7,746 nt of DNA. It comes from Actinomycetes bacterium. GTDB lineage: Bacteria; Actinomycetota; Coriobacteriia; Anaerosomatales; JAJZPX01. The position numbers were made by a program, and so were the translations under genes. The first letter of the stretch is position 1, and each line of letters opens with the position of its first letter. The notes under the pieces were generated by a model. The model had not been told where the DNA came from. It ran no database searches and was given only the letters and a program-made list of their open reading frames with translations. Positions 1-6,244 of this stretch are shown here, piece after piece. The DNA lies in the NCBI GenBank assembly GCA_021811025.1, contig JAJZPX010000087.1:1-7746 (forward strand), in the 5' to 3' direction.

Positions 1-249
1 AACGGCCTGGGCATCTCGTCTTCGCTGCTGGCCCCGGGGTACACGATCCCGGCGGTCATCGCGAACGAGTTCCGAGAGGCGACCTCCACGGGCCTTCACC
101 GCTCGGCGCTGCTCGCGCTCGCGATCCTGCTCGTCGCGATCGCGCTGGTCCTCGCGGCCGCTTCCCGCCTGCTGGTCCAGCGGGCCGAGCGGATGGTCGA
201 GACGCCGCTCGAGGCGGCCGAGGCACCGGCAGTGGAGGTGTCGTCGTGA
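1..249 (+). CDS. pstC: Phosphate ABC transporter permease PstC, C-terminal end (5' truncated)
   Basis: The last 82 codons of a membrane permease are visible; the start lies upstream of the window. The fragment begins with the periplasmic-loop/helix stretch [14 protein letters not shown], which matches the conserved C-terminal part of PstC (normally ...IANEF.EA). A final hydrophobic helix follows at about visible residues 38-58, then a short charged cytoplasmic tail. PstC pairs with PstA to form the inner-membrane channel of the high-affinity phosphate importer, powered by PstB and fed by the binding protein PstS. The TGA stop at 247-249 overlaps the GTG start of pstA (GTGA), so the two are translationally coupled. 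The identification rests on the IANEF segment plus the pstA-pstB context. The fragment alone is too short for motif-level proof. Confidence 0.9.
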   Translation, partial: NGLGISSSLLAPGYTIPAVIANEFREATSTGLHRSALLALAILLVAIALVLAAASRLLVQRAERMVETPLEAAEAPAVEVSS

Positions 250-1118
250 CGCTCGAGATCGCTCCACGGCGCTTCAGGTCGATCAGGCTGCGGAAGCTCA
301 AGAGCGACGTCCTCCTCGGGATGCTCTGGCTCGCGGGCTTGATCGCGGTCGTCCCGCTGCTGCTCATCGTCGGCTACGTGCTGGCGAAGGGCGTCCCCGC
401 GATCAACGCCGCGTTCTTCACGGAGACCGCGCCGCCTCCGGCCGTTCCTGGAGGCGGGATGGCGCAGGCGTTCGTGGGAACGGGGATGATCGTCGGCATA
501 GCGACGCTGATCTCCGTCCCGCTGGGGGTGCTGACGGCGATCTACCTCTCCGAGTTCGGGCGGGGCCGCCTGGCGGCCGGCGTGCGATTCGTCGCGGAGA
601 TACTGCTGTCGACGCCGTCGATCGTCGCGGGCGCGTTCATCTGGGCGCTCGTCGTCGTGGCGATGCACTCGTTCTCCGCGCTCGCGGGCGCGATCGCGCT
701 GACGGTGCTCATGTGGCCGATCATCACGCGGGCGACCGAGGAGACGCTGCGGCTCGTCCCTACCGAGCTGCGAGAGGGCGCGCTGGCGCTCGGGTCGCCC
801 CGCTGGAAGATGGTGCTGCGCATCGTGCTCCCGACGGCCGGCTCGGGCATACTCACCGCGGTGATGCTCGCCGTGGCGCGCGGGTTCGGCGAGACGGCTC
901 CGATCCTGCTGACGTCGCTCGGGAACGACTTCATGAACGCCGACCCGCTGCAGCCGACGGACGCGGTGCCGCTGCGGGTCTACAACTACGCGCAGAGCGC
1001 CTTCCCCCAGTGGCAGACGCTCGCTTGGGGAGGCGCGATCACCCTGCTCGCGGCGGTGCTCGTCCTCTCGATCGGCGCGCGCATCTTGTCGGATCGTCAG
1101 CGACGGAGGCTTGGGTGA
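246..1118 (+). CDS. pstA: Phosphate ABC transporter permease PstA
   Basis: Second membrane subunit of the PstSCAB phosphate importer, 290 aa, normal for the family. About six hydrophobic segments are visible (roughly residues 22-45, 75-103, 116-140, 144-163, 199-218 and 259-280). The cytoplasmic EAA coupling loop that contacts PstB is clear at about residues 174-196 ([20 protein letters not shown]), and [10 protein letters not shown], typical of PstA, follows at about 214-223. The GTG start at 246 overlaps the pstC stop as GTGA. A GGAGG at 234-238, seven bases upstream, supports it. The stop TGA at 1116-1118 overlaps the pstB start in the same way, so pstC-pstA-pstB form one coupled operon. 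In other bacteria such operons are induced by phosphate starvation through PhoB/PhoP. Any such promoter would lie upstream of the window. Confidence 0.96.
   Translation: MTLEIAPRRFRSIRLRKLKSDVLLGMLWLAGLIAVVPLLLIVGYVLAKGVPAINAAFFTETAPPPAVPGGGMAQAFVGTGMIVGIATLISVPLGVLTAIYLSEFGRGRLAAGVRFVAEILLSTPSIVAGAFIWALVVVAMHSFSALAGAIALTVLMWPIITRATEETLRLVPTELREGALALGSPRWKMVLRIVLPTAGSGILTAVMLAVARGFGETAPILLTSLGNDFMNADPLQPTDAVPLRVYNYAQSAFPQWQTLAWGGAITLLAAVLVLSIGARILSDRQRRRLG
1105..1109 (+). promoter_or_regulatory. Ribosome binding site that sets the pstB start
   Basis: A perfect GGAGG lies five bases before the GTG at 1115. It decides the start of pstB, because the same frame stays open far upstream through the pstA coding region and could suggest a longer protein. 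Starting at 1115 gives 257 aa and the usual PstB N-terminus. Confidence 0.85.
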
Positions 1119-1888
1119 AGGGTCTGGACGTTCTCGGGCTCGACGCGTGGTACGGGGCCGACCACATACTGCGGGACGTGCGAATGGCGATACGGCCGGG
1201 AACGATCACGGCGATCATCGGCCCGTCCGGGTGCGGCAAGTCGACGCTGCTGCGCTGCTTCAACCGCATGCACGAGGAGGTCCCCGGGGCGCGCGTGGCC
1301 GGCAGCGTGATGTTCGACGGGTGGGACATGTACGCGCCGAGCTCGGACCCGGTCGACGTCAGGCGGCACATCGGCATGGTGTTCCAGCGTCCGAACCCGT
1401 TCCCTACGATGACCGTTCTCGAGAACGTGGTCGCCGGCCTGCGGCTTCAGGGCCGCTACGACCGGGCGACGATGCTGGAGGCGGCGGAGCAGGCGATGCG
1501 GAGCGCGGGCATCTGGGACGAGCTCAAGGACCGGCTCGACAGGCCCGGCGGGCGCCTCTCGGGCGGCCAGCAGCAGCGCGTCTGCATCGCACGGGCGCTT
1601 GCGGTGAGGCCCGAGATGCTGCTCATGGACGAGCCCGCCTCGGCGCTGGACCCCGTCTCTACTCAGCAGATCGAAGACACCGTGCAGGAGCTGAAGCGGT
1701 CGATCACGATCGTGATCGTCACGCACAACATGCAGCAGGCGGCGCGCGTGTCGGACTACACCGCGTTCATGCTCCGCGAGGATCCCCGGCGGCCGTCCGT
1801 GCTCGTCGAGTACGATGAGACGCGGCACATGTTCACGAACCCGTCCCACAAGCGCACCGAGGCGTACATAACCGGACGATTCGGCTAG
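1115..1888 (+). CDS. pstB: Phosphate ABC transporter ATP-binding protein PstB
   Basis: Cytoplasmic ATPase that drives phosphate uptake through PstC/PstA. It is 257 aa, the usual PstB length. All ABC motifs are visible: Walker [10 protein letters not shown] (residues 36-44), Q-loop Gln91 inside the PstB-specific FQRPNPFP, signature LSGGQQQR (148-155), Walker B LLMDEP with catalytic Glu173, D-loop SALDP, and switch His204 in [13 protein letters not shown], a PstB hallmark. The C-terminus ...[13 protein letters not shown] also fits PstB (usually ..T..YI.G.FG). One small departure is [10 protein letters not shown] where most PstB proteins have DEPTSALDP. The GTG start overlaps the pstA stop. No phoU gene follows, although pstB-phoU is the common order. 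The 56 bp after the stop have no obvious terminator. Confidence 0.97.
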   Translation: MKGLDVLGLDAWYGADHILRDVRMAIRPGTITAIIGPSGCGKSTLLRCFNRMHEEVPGARVAGSVMFDGWDMYAPSSDPVDVRRHIGMVFQRPNPFPTMTVLENVVAGLRLQGRYDRATMLEAAEQAMRSAGIWDELKDRLDRPGGRLSGGQQQRVCIARALAVRPEMLLMDEPASALDPVSTQQIEDTVQELKRSITIVIVTHNMQQAARVSDYTAFMLREDPRRPSVLVEYDETRHMFTNPSHKRTEAYITGRFG

Positions 1889-1929
1889 GACTCCGCCCTC
1901 TCGCGCGGTACGATTCCGCCGTAAGCGAC

Positions 1930-1936
1930 GGAGGAG
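1930..1936 (+). promoter_or_regulatory. Ribosome binding site of the CPBP protease gene
   Basis: GGAGGAG is placed eight bases before the ATG at 1945 and supports that start over the in-frame ATG codons further inside the gene (for example residue 12). Confidence 0.7.
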
Positions 1937-1944
1937 CCTTTCGG

Positions 1945-2637
1945 ATGGCGTTCCGCATCTTCACACCCGCCGAGGTCATGCTGTGGGCAGCCACGCCGAT
2001 CGTGCTGGCCGTCATGGCGCTGCTGTTCGGGACGCTGCCGCTCGTGCTCGGACGCCGGACCGGGTACCTTGCCGCGTTCGCGCTGTACTGGCTCGGATTC
2101 GGCCTTGCGTACCCGCTCTTCCTCGTAGGCCCGGCGAAGCTGCTCGCCGCGCTACGGCCCGCGCCGCTCCCGGCCGGTCTCGCCGGTGCCGGCGTCGCGC
2201 TGCTCCTCATCGGGCCGCCGCTCGGAGCCGGGCTGACGTACTTCCGCCCGCGCCTCGCCGAGTTGACGCCGGCGGTGCTCGCCGTCTCCGCGCTCCTTGC
2301 GCTGGCGAACGGCACGGCCGAGGAGCTGCTGTGGCGTGCGGCTCCCGTGGCCGCGTTCCCGCACCAGCCGCTCCTCGCGCTGGTCGTGCCCGCGCTCGGC
2401 TTCGGCGCATGGCACCTCGCGCCGCAGATCGTGCTGCCGTCGGGGGGGAGGGGCGGTGCCGGCGCGTTCGTCCTCGCGGCCGTCGTGCTCGGCCTGTGCT
2501 ACGGCGCGGTGGTGTACCTCACGGGCTCGGTGGTGCTCGCGATCGCCTCGCACGTGCTCACCGACTTCCTCGGCCTCGGCGGGCTCGCGTACCTGCCCGC
2601 GCGTTCGGGCGCGGTGTCCGCGCTCGCCGAGTACTAG
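1945..2637 (+). CDS. CPBP-family intramembrane metalloprotease (Abi/CAAX-protease-like)
   Basis: A 230-aa, almost wholly hydrophobic protein with about six or seven membrane segments. It carries the three motifs of the CPBP (CAAX protease and bacteriocin-processing) family: EExxxR as E126-E127-L-L-W-R131, FxxxH as F153-G-A-W-H157, and HxxxD as H203-V-L-T-D207 in the last helix. In characterised members these Glu and His residues hold a metal and cut substrates inside the membrane. Bacterial relatives include bacteriocin self-immunity and protein-processing proteins, but for most members, including this one, the substrate is unknown. The gene starts 56 bp after pstB on the same strand and could be read through from the pst operon. 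Nothing ties it functionally to phosphate uptake. Its stop codon directly abuts the stop of the convergent deacetylase gene. Family assignment is secure; function is not. Confidence 0.88.
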   Translation: MAFRIFTPAEVMLWAATPIVLAVMALLFGTLPLVLGRRTGYLAAFALYWLGFGLAYPLFLVGPAKLLAALRPAPLPAGLAGAGVALLLIGPPLGAGLTYFRPRLAELTPAVLAVSALLALANGTAEELLWRAAPVAAFPHQPLLALVVPALGFGAWHLAPQIVLPSGGRGGAGAFVLAAVVLGLCYGAVVYLTGSVVLAIASHVLTDFLGLGGLAYLPARSGAVSALAEY

Positions 2638-2641
2638 CTAG
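2634..2641. repeat. CTAGCTAG palindrome holding both convergent stop codons
   Basis: The eight-base perfect palindrome CTAGCTAG contains the TAG stop of the plus-strand protease gene (2635-2637) and the TAG stop of the minus-strand deacetylase gene (2638-2640, read on the other strand). There is no intergenic space, hence no room for a terminator outside coding sequence. Confidence 0.8.
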
Positions 2642-4053
2642 TCGAGCAGCACCGAGCGCCAAGCCGTCCGGTCGAGCGCCATCCCGCCCTGACACGTCTC
2701 GGCCGAGATCATCGCCTCACGGTCGCCCGCGAAGACGGATGAAGGGATCCCGACCCACACCCTCTTGCCCTTGATTCGCAGGATCGGCGGAGATGGGAGG
2801 GTCACTGAGTCGTGACCGAAGCGCAGCTCCTGGGCCTTCCGGCCTCTTATCTCGAGATCCATCCGCCCGCCGCGTCCCTCCTCCCCGATCAAGCGCGACG
2901 AGAGCCTGTACGTCACCCCGATCGTCACCGGCGACCTGGCCTCGACCCCGATCCAGCAGATCCGCGGCCCCTGCACGAACGCGACCCTTTCGAGGTCGGC
3001 GCCTGCGTCGACGCTGCGAAGCAGGGTGTCCGCGGACGGGTCGCGCAGGACCACGCCCGGCATCGCGGCGGCGTCGAGCGAGGACTCATCGCCCGAGGTC
3101 GCGGGAACGGGCTGCGAGACGCTCTGGAACAGCTCGTTGCGGCGAACGAAGGCGGCGAGGAACGGTTCCATCGCCCGCTGCTGGCTCACGTACTCCTCGA
3201 GGGCCCGCTCCTTCTCGCGCTCGGTCTCGCTGTCCAGCGGGTACGCGAGCCACCCCTCGCCGAGCCGGCTGAGCGTCCGCGGAGGTTCCAGCCACCCTCT
3301 GGGCACGAACGACCAGGGGAAGGGAAAGTGCCCGCGGTGGACGAGATACGTGTACCGGGACCCGCGAAAGCCCGCCCGATCGAGCGCGTACTCGGTGAAG
3401 GCGGCGACGGCCCAGTGGTCGGCGTTCGCGTCCTCGGCATCGGGGTACACGACGGCCGTAGGCGAGAAGCTGGCGATGATCGACGCGAGGTCGCTGGCCA
3501 CGCTCGAGCCGCGGTACGGGGCGCCCGGGCGGTATGCGAAGGCGTACGGGACGGACTCGCAGCCGTTCACGCCACTTCGCGAGACGCTCCAGTCGGCGGA
3601 CCAGAGGCTCGTCATCGAACCGTCGGGGTAGCCGAGCAGGACGAGGTCCGACGCCGGCAGGCCGAGCTTGGCCGACGCCGCTCGCGCTTCCCCTGAGCGG
3701 GCCTCTCCGAGCCTCAGGTACGGCGAGACGGTCGTGTCCCGCGAAGCGTAGCGCCGGACGATGCGCTTGAAGCCGTCGCCGCATGTCACGACGGCCACCA
3801 TCACTCGCCGATGCTGCTGCAGGGATTGGCGGACGAGACCTCCTGCGGCAAGGGACTCGTCGTCGGGATGCGGGGAGATGACGAGGACTCGCGAGCCGAG
3901 GGTGCCGTCATCGAGGAGCGGCAGCCGCAAGCGCTCGTAGCCGGAGACGACGCCGTCGAAGCCGATCCAAGCCAGGTACGCGACCGCGACCGTCGCGACC
4001 GCGAGCGCCGGCAGCCGCAGTGCCCTGGCGGCACGGAGCGGCAGATCCCTCAT
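2638..4053 (-). CDS. Membrane-anchored PIG-L family (LmbE-like) N-deacetylase with C-terminal beta-rich domain
   Basis: 471 aa in three parts. Residues 1-15 are basic and about 16-32 form one hydrophobic helix, so the protein is probably tethered to the membrane with its body outside. About residues 54-300 are a PIG-L/LmbE deacetylase: PHPDDE at 61-66 supplies zinc ligands His62 and Asp65 and the presumed catalytic base Asp64; RxxE...A...LG around 114-131, LGYPDG at 140-145, and DANADHW at 208-214 supply the third zinc ligand, His213. PIG-L enzymes remove acetyl groups from N-acetylglucosamine-type or related amides (MshB in mycothiol synthesis, GlcNAc-PI deacetylase), but the substrate here is unknown. 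About residues 325-471 are an extra beta-rich domain resembling the DOMON/CBM9-like modules of some extracellular proteins, a tentative reading. The ATG at 4053 has a weak AGGGA seven bases upstream. A candidate promoter and operator precede the gene. Confidence 0.88.
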   Translation of the reverse strand: MRDLPLRAARALRLPALAVATVAVAYLAWIGFDGVVSGYERLRLPLLDDGTLGSRVLVISPHPDDESLAAGGLVRQSLQQHRRVMVAVVTCGDGFKRIVRRYASRDTTVSPYLRLGEARSGEARAASAKLGLPASDLVLLGYPDGSMTSLWSADWSVSRSGVNGCESVPYAFAYRPGAPYRGSSVASDLASIIASFSPTAVVYPDAEDANADHWAVAAFTEYALDRAGFRGSRYTYLVHRGHFPFPWSFVPRGWLEPPRTLSRLGEGWLAYPLDSETEREKERALEEYVSQQRAMEPFLAAFVRRNELFQSVSQPVPATSGDESSLDAAAMPGVVLRDPSADTLLRSVDAGADLERVAFVQGPRICWIGVEARSPVTIGVTYRLSSRLIGEEGRGGRMDLEIRGRKAQELRFGHDSVTLPSPPILRIKGKRVWVGIPSSVFAGDREAMISAETCQGGMALDRTAWRSVLLD

Positions 4054-4063
4054 CGCACCATCC

Positions 4064-4085
4064 CTGTCTCGCTCGTCCGAGACAG
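4064..4085. promoter_or_regulatory. Perfect 8-bp inverted repeat, probable operator of the deacetylase gene
   Basis: CTGTCTCG (4064-4071), a six-base spacer, then CGAGACAG (4078-4085), arms perfectly complementary. It lies 10-32 bases upstream of the deacetylase ATG and overlaps the end of a candidate -10 box. That is where a dimeric repressor of the TetR/GntR type would bind. It could instead act as a 5' leader hairpin in the mRNA. No T-tract follows on either strand, so it is unlikely to be a terminator. Confidence 0.5.
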
Positions 4086-4089
4086 TATA
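4084..4089 (-). promoter_or_regulatory. Candidate -10 promoter box for the deacetylase gene
   Basis: Read on the minus strand the bases are TATACT, a five-of-six match to the SigA-type -10 TATAAT in an otherwise very GC-rich region. It lies about 30 bases before the ATG, predicting a leader of roughly 24 bases. No good -35 is visible 16-18 bases upstream (the sequence there is all C/G), so the promoter may need an activator or be weak. Confidence 0.45.
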
Positions 4090-4099
4090 GCCGCCGGGA

Positions 4100-4114
4100 C
4101 CGCCGTCGCGGCGG
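4100..4114 (-). repeat. Small GC hairpin between pilin and deacetylase genes
   Basis: CCGCCG-TCG-CGGCGG forms a six-base-pair stem with a three-base loop, just downstream of the pilin terminator candidate. It may add to termination of the pilin transcript. It lacks a T-tract. Confidence 0.3.
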
Positions 4115-4117
4115 CAG

Positions 4118-4137
4118 AAACCGGGCTACGGCCCGGT
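4118..4137 (-). terminator. Possible terminator overlapping the pilin gene stop
   Basis: On the minus strand, ACCGGGC, a CGTA loop and GCCCGGT make a perfect seven-base-pair stem directly followed by TT and then C. The pilin TAG stop (4126-4128) lies within the hairpin. The T-run is short (three with the last stem base), so termination efficiency is uncertain, but the position fits. Confidence 0.45.
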
Positions 4138-4500
4138 GTGGTAGCTGCCGTGGACGGAGCACCGCACCTCGCTGCCGTTCCACTCGTACAGCCGGAGCCC
4201 GGAACACAGCGGCTCGGTCGCGAGCTGAGAAGGCACCAGTGCCGACATCAGGCCATCCCAATCGGCGATCGCGGCCGCGGACGTGGAGTTGACGGAGGCG
4301 TACTGCTGGTACGCCCCCTCGACGATGCGCTCGTTGGAGAAGCAGGCGCGCTTCTGCGCGTTGTCCCTCACCGCCGAGTACACCGGGATCGCGATCATGA
4401 TGAGGATCCCGATGATGAACACCACGATCATCAGCTCGACGAGCGTGAACCCGTCATCGCGCGGTCCCACCCCGCCCCCTCTCGCCGTCCCGAGCATCAT
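4126..4500 (-). CDS. Type IV pilin-like protein (prepilin-type N-terminal cleavage/methylation domain)
   Basis: 124-aa precursor of a pilin or pseudopilin. A 17-residue leader ends in Gly17, followed by the class III prepilin site G|FTLVELM. Mature Phe1 and Glu5 (precursor Phe18, Glu22) are present, then one long hydrophobic helix to about residue 40. A prepilin peptidase would cut after Gly17 and the helix would pack into the filament core. The C-terminal part has Cys99 and Cys114, with the ending C-S-V-H-G typical of small Gram-positive-type and cyanobacterial-type pilins in which these cysteines form the D-loop disulfide; Cys53 is a third. The start is at one of two adjacent ATGs (4500 or 4497), behind GGAGAGGGAG. 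The open frame continues upstream to 4791 but has no pilin-like sequence there. No assembly ATPase, platform protein or prepilin peptidase is in the window, so this is a solitary pilin gene. Confidence 0.87.
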   Translation of the reverse strand: MMLGTARGGGVGPRDDGFTLVELMIVVFIIGILIMIAIPVYSAVRDNAQKRACFSNERIVEGAYQQYASVNSTSAAAIADWDGLMSALVPSQLATEPLCSGLRLYEWNGSEVRCSVHGSYHTGP

Positions 4501-4504
4501 ACAC

Positions 4505-4514
4505 GCTCCCTCTC
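4505..4514 (-). promoter_or_regulatory. Ribosome binding site deciding the pilin start
   Basis: Read on the minus strand, GGAGAGGGAG precedes the double ATG. The GGGAG core ends five bases before the first ATG and eight before the second. It supports this start over upstream in-frame ATGs near 4791, which would add about 97 residues of non-pilin sequence before the leader. Confidence 0.6.
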
Positions 4515-4564
4515 CGCGACGTGCAGGGCGGCCGCCTCTCACGCGATTCGCGCTCGCCGGCGCG

Positions 4565-4603
4565 GGGCAACATGCCCGGTGACCGGGAGAGGCAGAACGC
4601 CTC
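4565..4603 (+). other. Run of small hairpins upstream of the DUF378 gene
   Basis: Three short stems occur in a row: GGGCA-ACA-TGCCC (4565-4577), CCCGG-TGA-CCGGG (4575-4587) and GAGGC-AGAAC-GCCTC (4589-4603). The first two share bases 4575-4577, so they exclude each other. Their position ahead of the ribosome binding site would allow a structured leader, but I recognise no known riboswitch in it, and GC-rich DNA yields such stems by chance. The rest of the 130-base divergent gap (4501-4630) shows no convincing promoter for either gene. Confidence 0.25.
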
Positions 4604-4630
4604 GAGGAGACGCATGGAGGTGGGGCGAAC

Positions 4631-4870
4631 ATGAGGAGGCTGAATGCGATCGATTGGATCGCGCTGGTCCTGCTCGTGATCGGCGGGCTGAACTGGCTGC
4701 TCGTCGGCCTGTTCGGCTTCGATCTGATTGCGGCCATCTTCGGCGGGGCCGCGGCGATCCTGAGCAGGATCGTGTACATACTCGTCGGCATCTCGGCCGT
4801 CTACGTCGCGTTCGACGCGTTCACGTTCGTGCACGCGCCCGTGGGCGGTCCTCGGCCGATGGGTGCCTGA
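4631..4870 (+). CDS. DUF378 family small membrane protein (YuzA-like)
   Basis: 79 aa with two hydrophobic segments (about residues 7-28 and 32-61). The sequence IDWIALVLLVIGGLNWLLVGLFGFDL followed by LSRIVYILVGISAVY is the DUF378 signature, with the conserved GGLNW (residues 18-22) and GLFGFDL (26-32). Members are small inner-membrane proteins of unknown function, widespread in Firmicutes, Actinobacteria and others. The ATG is preceded by GGAGGTGG starting 15 bases upstream (4616-4623). The gene stands alone, divergent from the pilin gene and closed by a strong hairpin terminator, so it is a single-gene transcript. The C-terminal tail from about residue 68 (HAPVGGPRPMGA) is beyond the conserved core. 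Confidence 0.9.
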   Translation: MRRLNAIDWIALVLLVIGGLNWLLVGLFGFDLIAAIFGGAAAILSRIVYILVGISAVYVAFDAFTFVHAPVGGPRPMGA

Positions 4871-4891
4871 GGCCCGGATGCAGACAGTGGA

Positions 4892-4926
4892 ACGAGGCGC
4901 GTCGGGGGAACGCGCCTCGTTTCTGT
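4892..4926 (+). terminator. Rho-independent terminator after the DUF378 gene
   Basis: ACGAGGCGCG (4892-4901), a nine-base loop, and CGCGCCTCGT (4911-4920) form a perfect ten-base-pair stem, followed by TTCTGT. It starts 21 bases after the stop codon. Read on the other strand the stem is followed by TTCC, so it may also help end the oncoming htrA-like transcript. Confidence 0.8.
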
Positions 4927-4947
4927 CGAGAGGGCGTCCCCGCTCGT

Positions 4948-4971
4948 GGGGAGGGGGGAGGAGGGAGCGGG
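4948..4971 (+). other. G-run tract with G-quadruplex potential
   Basis: Within 24 bases the plus strand has runs of 4, 6, 3 and 3 Gs separated by one to four bases, which satisfies the usual four-run rule for a G-quadruplex. The opposite strand is a C-rich, G-free tract that lies in the 3' untranslated part of the protease transcript, where it could load Rho. It sits in the 168-base gap between the DUF378 stop and the protease stop, which otherwise holds only the terminator. Confidence 0.5.
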
Positions 4972-5038
4972 TCGCCCGGTCTCTGCTCGAGAGGGAGCAA
5001 CGGCTGTGCCAAGCGCCGCAAGGATGCCGCGTGACCGC

Positions 5039-6127
<1,089 letters not shown>

Positions 6128-6133
6128 GTGCCG

Positions 6134-6140
6134 CCTCCTC
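6134..6140 (-). promoter_or_regulatory. Ribosome binding site deciding the start of the HtrA-like gene
   Basis: Read on the minus strand, GAGGAGG ends six bases before the ATG at 6127. It favours that start over the longer open frame to 6214, which would put 29 basic residues before the lipoprotein signal. Confidence 0.75.
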
Positions 6141-6149
6141 TTCGTGACG

Positions 6150-6172
6150 AACGTGGTGTGTATTCCCACGTT
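6150..6172. promoter_or_regulatory. Inverted repeat upstream of the HtrA-like gene, candidate operator
   Basis: AACGTGG (6150-6156), nine spacer bases and CCACGTT (6166-6172) form a perfect seven-base dyad, 23-45 bases upstream of the ATG and just before the ribosome binding site. The arm-to-arm distance fits a protein dimer on adjacent helical turns. The minus strand between the arms reads GGGAATAC, which resembles a stress-sigma -10, but no matching GTTT -35 is present. Confidence 0.4.
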
Positions 6173-6190
6173 GAGGACGACGGCTCGCGC

Positions 6191-6226
6191 GAGAAGCGGA
6201 CGGCACCGCGGCACCGTCCGCTTCTC
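6191..6226 (-). terminator. 13-bp perfect hairpin between the stress gene and the HtrA-like gene
   Basis: GAGAAGCGGACGG (6191-6203), a ten-base loop and CCGTCCGCTTCTC (6214-6226) pair perfectly over 13 bases. It begins 18 bases past the stop of the general-stress gene, the usual place for a terminator, and separates it from the protease gene. No T-run follows on either strand. U-less hairpin terminators are reported in high-GC bacteria, so termination is the likeliest role, with RNA stabilisation as an alternative. Confidence 0.6.
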
Positions 6227-6244
6227 GGTGGTTGCTCCGGTGCG

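Noticed and set aside
713..1114. Upstream extension of the pstB frame to an earlier ATG
   Set aside because: It would overlap pstA almost entirely, adds Arg/Ala-rich sequence with no ABC homology, and lacks the GGAGG that precedes the GTG at 1115.
1909..1914. TACGAT as a -10 box for the CPBP gene
   Set aside because: Only a partial match with no -35-like sequence 16-18 bases upstream; read-through from pstB is as likely.
2438..2454. G-rich run in the CPBP gene as a quadruplex site
   Set aside because: Only three separable runs of three or more Gs are present, so the four-run rule is not met without counting a two-base run.
2812..3696. Long plus-strand open frame opposite the PIG-L gene
   Set aside because: Arg/Gly-rich antisense translation typical of GC-rich DNA; the minus-strand frame has all zinc-binding motifs.
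4614..4634. Six-codon reading frame starting ATG at 4614 and ending over the DUF378 start
   Set aside because: It has a nearby GAGGAG, but the ATG sits in the DUF378 ribosome binding site and the peptide is too short and featureless to claim as a leader peptide.
3811..5034. A 407-codon plus-strand open frame over the deacetylase start, pilin and DUF378 genes
   Set aside because: Low-complexity Arg-rich product that crosses three better-supported genes and a terminator; no motif recognised.
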